Source: Actinomycetota bacterium (GTDB taxonomy: Bacteria; Actinomycetota; Actinomycetes; Mycobacteriales; JACQDL01). From it: a DNA stretch of 64,000 bases. The notes beneath the pieces are model-generated. The model was given only the letters and a program-made list of their open reading frames with translations, made no database searches and was not told the origin of the DNA. The position numbers and the translations under genes were made by a program. Position 1 is the stretch's first letter, and every line of letters begins with the position of its first letter. The stretch lies in the NCBI GenBank assembly GCA_016201065.1, contig JACQDL010000028.1, positions 1 through 64,000 of the forward strand, given 5' to 3'. This document shows, piece by piece, positions 1 to 6,544 of this stretch.

Positions 1-359
1 ACTCCCGGTGAAGATGATCTTTCGTAGGACCACCTTCATACCGGGGGTTCCGCGTCTTTTGTCGCACCCGCCCCGGCGTGTCGCACCACCACCCCAACAA
101 TCACACACAGTCACAACCGGTTACGCGGAATGCCTCATTGCTCGACGGCGCGCTGTCCGAGGGAACGTCAACATCGTGGTCAGTTCCCTGGGGAGAAGAC
201 GCAATGATGAATTCCGCTTCCAACGAGCTGCTTAGACAGATGATTGCAAGAGCTGGCGGTCGGTAGCGATGCGGCAATCGTCATGTATGGGTTGGGTTCC
301 TCTTAACGCAACCCATACACATACCTAATCTATGAACACACAACCGGAAGGTGAGAGGT
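1..359. other. left-edge stretch without a confident gene
   Basis: I see no recognisable protein here. A 20-codon frame at 204-266 has an ATG preceded by a purine-rich GGGGAGAAG and could be a short peptide or the tail of a lost gene, but nothing identifies it. Base composition is less GC-rich than the housekeeping part of the window, as is usual for acquired DNA. The only clear structure is the inverted repeat at 284-319. Confidence 0.4.
284..319. repeat. perfect 11-bp inverted repeat with 14-nt loop
   Basis: TGTATGGGTTG at 284-294 is exactly mirrored by CAACCCATACA at 309-319. The hairpin lies 17 bp after the short frame ending at 266 and 40 bp before the likely start at 360. It could be a terminator for upstream transcription, although no T-run follows, or an operator for the gene at 360. 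The sequence cannot decide between these. Confidence 0.55.
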
Positions 360-770
360 TTGGCCGATTTCGAGAACGCGAGTTATGAGGTTCAAACAGC
401 TTGGAACGATATTGCCAAATTGGCGCAAACTGCACTTGAGCTGGCGGGACTACCTGCTACTCTACTTGCTCAAGACTCAAACATCGTTGGTGCCGAGATT
501 GAAGTTGATCTTGGCAGTGACGAAGCAGGCGGAGTATTTGTTGAATGGCGTCCACTTGTTCGCCTATCCAAAGCCGCCGCGGAGAGTGTTCAGAGCAACA
601 GGTTCGACGACCCATCGATCCGGCACTCCGGCGCCGTGAAGCTCGCTATGCGCCGTGCGATCATCGAAATACTGAGTTCAGCGGGATTCATTGCCGAGGA
701 GTCGCAGGAGGATATGCGACCGCTATCCGTTCGCATCGTCTCCGCGCCCAAAGATGACAGGGCATACTAA
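360..770 (+). CDS. small acidic hypothetical protein, possible immunity protein
   Basis: This 136-residue soluble protein has no signal peptide or membrane segment. I place the start at TTG 360 because GGAAGGTGAG ends a few bases upstream; a GTG at 351 in the same frame is the alternative but overlaps that ribosome-binding site. I do not recognise the family. It is a small mixed alpha/beta-looking protein (an N-terminal helix-rich half, then a GGVFVEWRPLVRLS strand segment) just upstream of a HINT-type toxin fragment, and small solitary genes around polymorphic toxins are often immunity proteins. That role is inferred from context only. Confidence 0.6.
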   Translation: MADFENASYEVQTAWNDIAKLAQTALELAGLPATLLAQDSNIVGAEIEVDLGSDEAGGVFVEWRPLVRLSKAAAESVQSNRFDDPSIRHSGAVKLAMRRAIIEILSSAGFIAEESQEDMRPLSVRIVSAPKDDRAY

Positions 771-981
771 TGAGAATCTATATTTTCGGACTGCTGTACC
801 CATCCCGAGCTGTACAAACGCCATTGATCGAGTCCGAAAACGGCGGATTCAAGCGGTCGTGGCGACACATGACGGGTCATTTGATGGGCACGGCCGGTTT
901 ACTGTGAGTGGTTCGGCATGCGATCAAGGAGTGCTTCCGTGGATCGCGTCGTCGATGAGACCGAGACTGCTATTCACATGA
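754..981 (+). other. short unassigned frame, possible gene remnant
   Basis: A 75-codon frame starts at ATG 754, overlapping the end of the preceding gene, and runs to 981. It matches no family I know. Its segment NLYFRTAVPIPSCTNAID is loosely alignable, in the same reading frame, with NLLFLTVAPLLSCTDTID in the frame that begins at 2189. Both frames follow a small immunity-like gene. They may be diverged copies of one module, or non-coding sequence that happens to be open. A second overlapping frame at 771-905 is also open, so the coding frame is uncertain. Confidence 0.25.
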
Positions 982-1849
982 GCAAGCCGGCATAGGAGAA
1001 CTCTCCTGTTTCGGCCGTGGGGTGGGTGGTTCGGCGGGCCGGTTGTTCAGCCGTGGTCGTGAGTCGGCTGCCTCGTGTGGGGCGAACAGTTTCACCGCCT
1101 CCACCCCGGTGTTGTTGGCGGATGGGTCCAGGGAGCCGATCGGCAGGGTCAGGGTTGGTGAGAAGGTCCTGGCGACGGACCCGTGGACGGGGAGGACGGC
1201 TGCCCGAACGGTGGAGAGGGTCATCGTCCATGGTGGGAGGCACACCATGGTGGATGTCGCCTTCGGTGATGGCAGCACCCTCACCGCGACCGATCATCAC
1301 CCGTTCTGGGATGCGAGGACGGGGGTGTTCACCGACGCGGTGAACCTGCATCCTGGGGACAGGGTGCGGGAACCTTCGGGGAGGTTGTTGTTCGTCCGTA
1401 TGATCCATGCTCATGTGGAGGACGTCACCGCGTACAACCTCACGGTGGAGGGCATTCACACCTTCTACGCCGGCACCACCCCAGTGCTGGTCCACAACGA
1501 GACCTGCCCAGTCTCGGTAAATGATGCAGGGCGCTTTGCTGACCTGAAGGGCGAGGTGGGGGACGGTCTGACGGCACATCACATGCCTCAGGATGCGCTT
1601 GGGTTTGCGGAACGGTCAGAAGGTGGTGCGATTGTGATGACGCAAGTTGACCACATGCTTACTCGCACTTATGGCGCGAGAGGTGCTGCCACCAAGTTCG
1701 CGGAATCAGGCCTGCCGTTCAGGACGGTTCTTGCGCGGGATATTTTCGATATCCGAAGAATTGGGCAACAGCAGTACGGCGATCCTAGCTACTTCAACAA
1801 AGGCATTCAGGGACTTCTCATTTACTATCGAAAGACCGGTCAGCTGTAG
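959..1849 (+). pseudogene. truncated polymorphic toxin: HINT domain plus C-terminal toxin module
   Basis: The frame is open from 959 to the stop at 1849 but lacks the large N-terminal delivery region such proteins normally carry. After a linker comes a HINT (Hedgehog/intein-type autoprocessing) domain: its first residue is the Cys of SCGANSF, followed by TPVLLADGS, the block-B-like ATDHHPFWDA, and the closing TFYAGTTPVLVHNE. HINT domains in toxins release the C-terminal effector. The effector here is about 120 residues and holds a His-rich motif TAHHMPQDAL and an ARDIFDIRRI segment, as in the C-termini of actinobacterial Rhs/HINT toxins; nuclease activity is plausible but unproven. The GTG at 1022 gives the longest start but cuts into the linker, so I treat this as a 5'-truncated remnant. 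The next gene (1861) is the expected immunity gene. Confidence 0.75.
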
Positions 1850-1860
1850 TTAGGGATGAC

Positions 1861-2169
1861 ATGTCAATTCGGCAAGCAGTTGAGGATCTAATTAGGGCAG
1901 GGGTTCTCCCCTCGGAGGGCGAAGCCACCGAGAATGAGCTTGAGGAGCGGCAGCGTCTGCTTGGGCTGGTTAATCCGCCCGTATCGGACGAGGAGGCCCA
2001 GATGCTCTTGACGCTCTTTGGTCCCGATGGATGTTTCGGACTAGCGTGGTCTTTGTTGCATTTGATCGAAACCGCTCCGAGTGTCTTGACCGCGAATTAC
2101 TCGCAGAATTCGGAGAATGAATGGGTCAAGTTGCTGGAAGAGCGTCGCGCGGCCGGTGGTGAGCAATGA
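1861..2169 (+). CDS. candidate cognate immunity protein of the HINT toxin
   Basis: This 102-residue acidic cytoplasmic protein starts at ATG 1861, 11 bp after the toxin stop, which is the normal arrangement for a polymorphic toxin and its antidote. It has no membrane segment. The middle (WSLLHLIETAP) looks like a buried helix, and the C-terminus is charged. I do not recognise the family; immunity is inferred from position, size and acidity. The gene is intact although the toxin has lost its 5' part, which is expected where the antidote still has value as an orphan. Confidence 0.65.
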   Translation: MSIRQAVEDLIRAGVLPSEGEATENELEERQRLLGLVNPPVSDEEAQMLLTLFGPDGCFGLAWSLLHLIETAPSVLTANYSQNSENEWVKLLEERRAAGGEQ

Positions 2170-2188
2170 GCCATTTCGGTAACGCCGC

Positions 2189-2430
2189 ATGACTCCGTGT
2201 GCTAAGGCGAACCTATTGTTCTTGACTGTGGCACCGCTTCTGAGCTGCACGGATACCATTGATCTGGTCCAGAAGCCAACGTTCTCATTTGCGACCGACG
2301 GTTGTACTGGGTTGGCGACGCGCCGAACTCGTTGCGGTACAAGACAAAGAGCCAGAACCTCGGTACCTACTTTCCCCGCCGGGATCTTGAAGACCGAGTC
2401 ATGTGGCGTCGTGCGGGGTCATCGCTGTGG
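2189..2430 (+). other. unassigned remnant region
   Basis: Between the immunity gene and the transposase fragments there is no intact gene. A frame from ATG 2189 stays open to 2473, and a second frame over about 2300-2440 reads a protein-like stretch (YWVGDAPNSLRYKTKSQNLG). I recognise neither. The first 26 codons of the 2189 frame resemble the frame at 754. The region is best read as eroded coding sequence. Confidence 0.3.
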
Positions 2431-2435
2431 GTGGG

Positions 2436-2684
2436 TCAGGCCGCGAGGTGAGCTCGGTGGGCGAGGTCGGTGATCTGGGATATGCCGGGGATGAGGAACC
2501 GTTGGGCCAAGTGGGTCAGGGACAGGGCATGGGTCAGGCCGGTGGGGGTGAGTCCCGGCGGGGGTGCGAGGTGGTGGCGTAGATCGCGGTTAGTGAAGCC
2601 GGCGGGTAGGAGGGCCAGAGCGCCGCAGACGTTGAGGAGGGCCTGGACCCGGGGGTCGGTGAACCGCATGCCGGTGTCGGTGAC
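2436..2684 (-). pseudogene. fragment of a mobile-element-associated protein (RFxDPRVxAL...GFTNRDLR family)
   Basis: The minus strand encodes a fragment containing RFTDPRVQALLNVCGALA and GFTNRDLRHHLAP. This pattern is typical of the C-terminal part of a very common actinobacterial transposon-associated protein whose usual motifs are RFGDPRV-ALL...GFTN-LR followed by a winged-helix-like segment. The usual continuation (MTYDLRRLR...GLI) is degraded here. There is no start codon or upstream domain, and the fragment abuts a transposase fragment on the other strand, so this is a decayed insertion site. Confidence 0.55.
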
Positions 2685-2699
2685 GACACCTGAATGGTG

Positions 2700-2843
2700 A
2701 CCCTGGCCAGGGACAACAACATCTCGGTGTCCACCGCGTACGACTACCTGGCCGAGGGGATCGCGGTGCTGGCGGCACGCAGCCCCCCGCATGGTGCGTT
2801 GCTGGCCGCCAAGAGCCGCCGGCCCGAAGCGTTGGATGGGTAG
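2700..2843 (+). pseudogene. IS5-like transposase helix-turn-helix fragment
   Basis: Forty-seven codons read DNNISVSTAYDYLAEGI then VLAARSPPHGALLAAK and stop. This matches the N-terminal helix-turn-helix region of actinobacterial IS5-type DDE transposases (pattern I-x-STAYxYLxEGIxVLAARAP...ALLAAK). The catalytic DDE region is absent, so it is a relic. Its junction with the minus-strand fragment at 2684 shows that at least two elements have been shuffled here. Confidence 0.6.
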
Positions 2844-2872
2844 CCGACGTGTGACCACCTGTATCCAAGCGA

Positions 2873-4003
2873 TCAGGGGCGGGGGATCAGCGTCGCGCGC
2901 TGCACGGCTCGGCTGATGTCGGTCGGCGTGACGATCCCGATGAGGTGACCGTCGCCGTCCACGACGAGCGCGCGGCCGTCGGCGTACTGGTTCAGCCGGG
3001 GCAGCAGGTCATTGATCGGTTCGTCCGGCGAGGCGATGGGCAACTCCTCCAGCGGGCAGGCGATGTCGCGCAACCGGGTGGTGGCCCGCCGCTCGGGCGG
3101 CACCGCTTTGATCCGGTTGAGCGTGATCAGGCCGACCGGCCGGCCACCGTCGGTGAGCGGGAACGCCGAATGCCGGGACTCCCACAGGTAGCCGTCGAGG
3201 AGCTGGGCGACGTCGAGGTCCGGGGACACGGTCACCGGCTCACCGGACATCACGTCACCGACCCGGATGCCCGCGAGCGTGGCGGCCAACCGTGTCCCCT
3301 GTTCCTCCATCGTCGCCGTACCCACCAGGAACCAGCCGATCAGCGCCAGCCACAGACCACTCAGCGCGGCACCACCGAGAAACTCCCAGAACCCGAGCGC
3401 GATCAGGAGAGCGCCGAGAACCCGACCGGCCCGGGCCGCGGTCACGGCCGCCCAGGTCCGGTCACCCCGCCACCGCCACAGCGCCGCCCGCAGGATCCGC
3501 CCACCGTCCAGCGGGGCCGCGGGCAGTGAGTTGAACACCGCGAGCAGGATGTTGATCCCGGCGAGCCAGGCGATCGTGCCCACGACCAAGCCATCCTGGC
3601 CAGCCGCCACGAGCAGCGCGGCGATCGCGCCGAAGCCGACCCCGAGCAGCAGGCTCACCAGCGGACCCACACCCGCGATCCGCAGGTCCGCGCCTGGCGT
3701 GCGGGCCTCGCCACGCAACCGGGCCACGCCACCGAACATCCACAGCGTGATCCCCTCGACCGACAGCCCGTTGCGCCTGGCGACGACGGCGTGGGACAGC
3801 TCGTGCGCCAGCAGCCCGAGGAAGAACACCACGGCAGCGGAGGTCCCGGCGATCCCGTACGCCCACGCCGAATGGTCCGGGTAGTCGGCGGGGAGCCGCC
3901 CCGCCGACAGTGACGTCGCGATCAGCATGAAGATGACCAGAACACTCCAGTTCACGCCGACGTCGACGCCGACGATCCGTGCCAGCCGGAAACTCGCGGT
4001 CAT
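2873..4003 (-). CDS. site-2 protease (M50, Rip3-like) with two CBS domains
   Basis: This 376-residue polytopic membrane metalloprotease belongs to the family that cleaves membrane-embedded substrates such as anti-sigma factors. The start is the ATG complementary to 4001-4003, preceded by an AGGAGG-like site. The HEXXH zinc motif is HELSH at residues 67-71 inside a membrane helix, and the second motif NSLPAAPLDGG (N158, D166) supplies the third ligand. Five or six hydrophobic segments fill residues 18-235. Two CBS domains follow (about 240-300 and 310-370), as in SpoIVFB/Rip3-type proteases where they sense nucleotides. No sigma/anti-sigma pair lies beside it, so its substrate is unknown. It looks intact despite pseudogenes on both sides. 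Confidence 0.9.
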   Translation of the reverse strand: MTASFRLARIVGVDVGVNWSVLVIFMLIATSLSAGRLPADYPDHSAWAYGIAGTSAAVVFFLGLLAHELSHAVVARRNGLSVEGITLWMFGGVARLRGEARTPGADLRIAGVGPLVSLLLGVGFGAIAALLVAAGQDGLVVGTIAWLAGINILLAVFNSLPAAPLDGGRILRAALWRWRGDRTWAAVTAARAGRVLGALLIALGFWEFLGGAALSGLWLALIGWFLVGTATMEEQGTRLAATLAGIRVGDVMSGEPVTVSPDLDVAQLLDGYLWESRHSAFPLTDGGRPVGLITLNRIKAVPPERRATTRLRDIACPLEELPIASPDEPINDLLPRLNQYADGRALVVDGDGHLIGIVTPTDISRAVQRATLIPRP

Positions 4004-4111
4004 GGCGGTGCCTCCTGAGCCGGCGGGTCGGTCGGACTCGGTCGGGCTCGCTCGCGCGCCTGCCGGCGCGCCCCGGTTCCCTCCATCGTGCGCCTCCGAG
4101 CCAGATCCCGC

Positions 4112-4157
4112 ATCGTGGCCCAGCTCCCGGATCGTGGCCCAGTTCCCGGATCGTGGC
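4112..4157. repeat. 19-bp tandem repeat, 2.4 copies
   Basis: The unit ATCGTGGCCCAGCTCCCGG at 4112-4130 is repeated at 4131-4149 with one substitution, then partly at 4150-4157. It lies in the leader region of the divergently read protease gene. It looks like a slippage product; no function is evident. Confidence 0.7.
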
Positions 4158-4218
4158 GTGCCGGCGAGGACCACCGACCGTTCGCCGACGACGACTACCG
4201 GCGGTACTTCCACCAGCC

Positions 4219-4251
4219 TCTGGCCAGCGTCTGGCCAGCGTCTGACCAGCG
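4219..4251. repeat. 11-bp tandem repeat, 3 copies
   Basis: TCTGGCCAGCG occurs at 4219-4229 and 4230-4240, and with one change at 4241-4251. It directly precedes the trehalose-phosphatase-like remnant and probably reflects replication slippage in decaying sequence. Confidence 0.7.
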
Positions 4252-4730
4252 GTGGCGTGCGGGCGTTCGAGTCGCCGGTCACGTTCGTGCGCCGGTTGCA
4301 GAGCGTGGGGATCGTCACCGGGGTGTTCTCCGCCAGCCGGAACTGCCGATCGGTGCTCGACGCGGACCCGGCCCGCTGCATTGGCGTGGACCGGACCGGT
4401 CACCCGGACCAGCTGCGCCGGCGCGGCGGCAGGGCTCGACCGGCTGGCCTGCCGGTGCCCGGTCGCCGTGGTCAGTGGCCGCGACCTGGGTGACGTGCGG
4501 GGCGGGTGGGGTTGGCGGAGATCTGGTACGCCGGCAGCCACGGCCTCGAACTCGCCCGCCCCGATGGCCGGCTGGTGTACGTGCTGACGTGGACGGGGGT
4601 CGCCTGCGCCCCAACGGGCGGCCCACCGGGACAGCCAGCGGGCCAAAAGACCTATTCCTGCACAATTTTCGATTTCGTCGACCCGAAGTCCGGTGAGGTC
4701 CTCTACTCGGTGGAAAGCCCGGCGCCGTAG
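4252..4730 (+). pseudogene. remnant of an OtsB1-type HAD/trehalose-6-phosphate phosphatase gene
   Basis: Three pieces in different frames fit one ancestral gene. At about 4258-4330 one frame reads FESPVTFVRRLQSVGI then TGVFSASRNC, the middle of a beta-phosphoglucomutase-like HAD domain. At about 4430-4500 another reads CPVAVVSGRDLGDVRG, and at about 4506-4570 the next reads GLAEIWYAGSHGLELARPDG; both are characteristic of the OtsB trehalose phosphatase core. Order and spacing recall fused proteins such as mycobacterial OtsB1, where a HAD domain precedes OtsB. Large internal deletions and at least two frameshifts make it non-functional. The tail up to the stop at 4730 (YSCTIFDFVDPKSGEVLYS) is not OtsB and probably belongs to another lost gene. 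Confidence 0.55.
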
Positions 4731-4778
4731 CCCGGGCAGCGGGGCGCGAGGACAGCGTTGGGGTCCCCAGGCTGCGTT

Positions 4779-4797
4779 GGTCCACTGAAGTGGGACC
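4779..4797 (+). other. hairpin in the 5' non-coding part of the IS110 element
   Basis: GGTCCAC and GTGGGACC flank a TGAA loop at 4779-4797, giving a stem with one bulge 17 bases before the transposase start. In IS110-type elements the non-coding end next to the recombinase encodes the structured bridge RNA that guides target choice, so this hairpin is a candidate piece of it. The assignment follows from position in the element family, not from a recognised RNA sequence. Confidence 0.3.
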
Positions 4798-4813
4798 GAA
4801 GGGAGCATGACTG

Positions 4814-6051
4814 ATGGAAGTGGTGCACTCCCGGTGTGCCGGGATGGACATCTCGAAGAAGGACGCCAGGGTCTGCGTCCGGATCGCGGGTGCGGGCCGG
4901 CGCAAGACGGTCGAAACCGTCACGACGTGGGGATCGATGACCAACCAGATCCTCGCGCTGCGCGACCACCTGGCCGCCGAGCAGGTCACGTGCGTGGTGA
5001 TGGGGGCGACCAGTGACTACTGGAAGCCGTTCTACTACCTCCTGGAGGACGTGCCGGGGTGGAGGTGCTGCTGGTCAATGCCCGGCACGTGAAGAACCTA
5101 CCCGGCCGCAAGACCGACGTCGCCGACGCGACCTGGCTGGCACAACTCGGCGCCCACGGGCTGGTCCGGGGCTCGTTCGTACCGCCCGAGCCGATCCGGC
5201 AGCTGCGGGACCTCACCCGAACCAGGACGGCGATCACCCGCGAACGGTCCCGGGAGGCGCAGCGGCTGGAGAAGCTCCTCGAAGACACCGGGATCACACT
5301 CTCGACGGTGGCATCCGACATCCTGGGTGTGTCCGGGCGGGCGATACCGGAGCGGCTCATCGCCGGTGAGCGCGACCCCACGGCGCTGGCCGATCTGGCC
5401 AAGCGTCGACCGCGGTCGAAGATCCCCAGCCCCACCGAGGCGCTCGTCGGCCGGTTCGCCGAGCACCACGCCTTCCTGGCCCGGGTGCACCTGGACCTCA
5501 TCGACCGCCACACCACCGCGATCGACCAGCTCACACAGCGTATCGAGGTGCTGATCGAGCCGTTTCAGGGCTTCCACGACCTGATCTGTTCCATCCCCGG
5601 CATCAGCACCCGGATCGCCGACGTCATCATCGCCGAGACCGGCGCCGACATGGCCGTGTTCCCCACCACCAAGCACCTGGCGTCGTGGGCCGGCACCACA
5701 CCGGGCAACAACGAACCCGCCGGGAAGGTGAGGTCCAGCCGCACCCGGCCGGGCAACCCCTACCTGCAAGGCGCACTCGGCCAGGCGGCGATGTGGGCCA
5801 CCCAGAGCCCCCGCACCTTCCCCGGCGCCCGGTACCGGCGCACCGCCAGCCGCCGCGGCCCACCACGAGCCAACGTCGCGGTCCAGCACACCCTGCTGAC
5901 CGCGATCTGGCACACGGGCACCACCGGCACCCTGCACGAGGACCTCGGCGGGGACCACCACAGCCGACTCAACCCCGAACGCACACGCACACCAGCGATC
6001 CGACAACTGGAAGCCATCGGCTACCGAGTCACCCTCAACCAAGCCTCCTAA
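4814..6051 (+). pseudogene. IS110-family transposase, frameshifted and catalytically mutated
   Basis: The N-terminal part (ATG 4814, with AAGGGAG upstream) begins MEVVHSRCAGMDISKKDARV, carrying the first DEDD aspartate in DISKK. After codon 81 the frame is lost in the run at 5053-5058: LLEDVPG continues as VEVLLVNARHVKN only in the +1-shifted frame, which runs to 6051 and holds GRKTDVADA with the last two acidic residues. The C-terminal half has SIPGISTRIADVIIAETG and the Ser-containing SSRTRPGNPYLQGAL typical of the family. At residue 64, where the family has the catalytic Glu (VMEAT), this copy reads VMGAT, which a single GAG to GGG change would produce. Frameshift and lost acidic residue together mean the element is dead. 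Confidence 0.88.
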
Positions 6052-6102
6052 CCGGCCCCCCGACGCGACGACCCACCCAACTGGGTGAATCTTTCGCGTC
6101 AG

Positions 6103-6135
6103 CGGGGTAGGCGGGGTAGGCGGGGTAGGCGGGGT
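6103..6135. repeat. 9-bp tandem repeat CGGGGTAGG, 3.7 copies
   Basis: Exact copies lie at 6103-6111, 6112-6120 and 6121-6129, with a partial copy to 6135, between the IS110 transposase and hipB. The array is too short-period for CRISPR and has no spacers. A short palindrome (CACCCA-AC-TGGGTG, 6073-6086) lies just upstream. Confidence 0.8.
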
Positions 6136-6232
6136 CTCCGACATCCGTCGGTCTCGACCCAGCCCGTAGTACGTTCAAATATGATATGCTAACTAGGATT
6201 ACAATTCATAAATGAGCTGTAAGGAGAAGGCG

Positions 6233-6544
6233 GTGGCTGCGAGCAAGACCCCGACGGCGGTGTCGCGCTCCTTGCGCAGGCTCGGCGAGGACCTCAGCAC
6301 GTGGCGCAAGCTGCGTCAGCTCACCGCCAGCGAGGTCGCCGACCGGGCCGGGGTCGGGGTGAGCACCGTGCTACGGCTGGAGAAGGGTGACGGCGCCACC
6401 CTGGAGAACGTCCTTCGTGTCGCTCGGGCGCTCGGCGTTCTCAAGGCTCTCACCGATGCCCTCGACCCTCGCGCCACGGATCTCGGACGGCTCCGCGCCG
6501 ACGAGGCTCTGCCCGAACGCGTCCGTCACCGGAGGGCGACGTGA
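6233..6544 (+). CDS. hipB: HipB-like XRE-family antitoxin/repressor
   Basis: This protein of about 103 residues carries one Cro/C1-type helix-turn-helix at roughly residues 22-75: WRKLRQLTASEVADRAGVG followed by STVLRLEKGDGATLENVLRV. I choose GTG 6233 because TAAGGAG lies 6 bases before it; an in-frame ATG at 6212 would give 7 more residues but has no ribosome-binding site. It overlaps hipA by 4 bp, the standard coupled antitoxin-toxin arrangement. HipB proteins bind operators in their own promoter and neutralise HipA. The upstream 6165-6212 is strikingly AT-rich for this genome and probably holds the promoter and operator. Confidence 0.85.
   Translation: MAASKTPTAVSRSLRRLGEDLSTWRKLRQLTASEVADRAGVGVSTVLRLEKGDGATLENVLRVARALGVLKALTDALDPRATDLGRLRADEALPERVRHRRAT

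Larger units (their letters stand above)
4735..6102 (+). mobile_element. IS110-family element, approximate limits
   Basis: An IS110-type transposase frame occupies 4814-6051. IS110 elements lack terminal inverted repeats and leave no conventional duplication, so I cannot fix the ends. I place the left limit in the non-coding DNA after the stop at 4730 and the right limit before the tandem repeat at 6103. The transposase is doubly inactivated, so the copy should not move unless supplied in trans. Confidence 0.5.

Noticed and set aside
4004-4250. N-terminal extension of the site-2 protease to about 4381
   Set aside because: The extra residues are low-complexity and encoded by tandem repeats, while the ATG at 4001-4003 has a strong ribosome-binding site and fits the family start.
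5053-5062. Programmed frameshift in the IS110 transposase
   Set aside because: IS110 transposases are normally single-frame, there is no slippery heptamer with a downstream structure, and an expected catalytic residue is also missing, so an inactivating indel is the simpler reading.
6103-6135. Possible CRISPR-like array
   Set aside because: The 9-bp units are directly adjacent without spacers and no cas genes are near. It is a simple tandem repeat.
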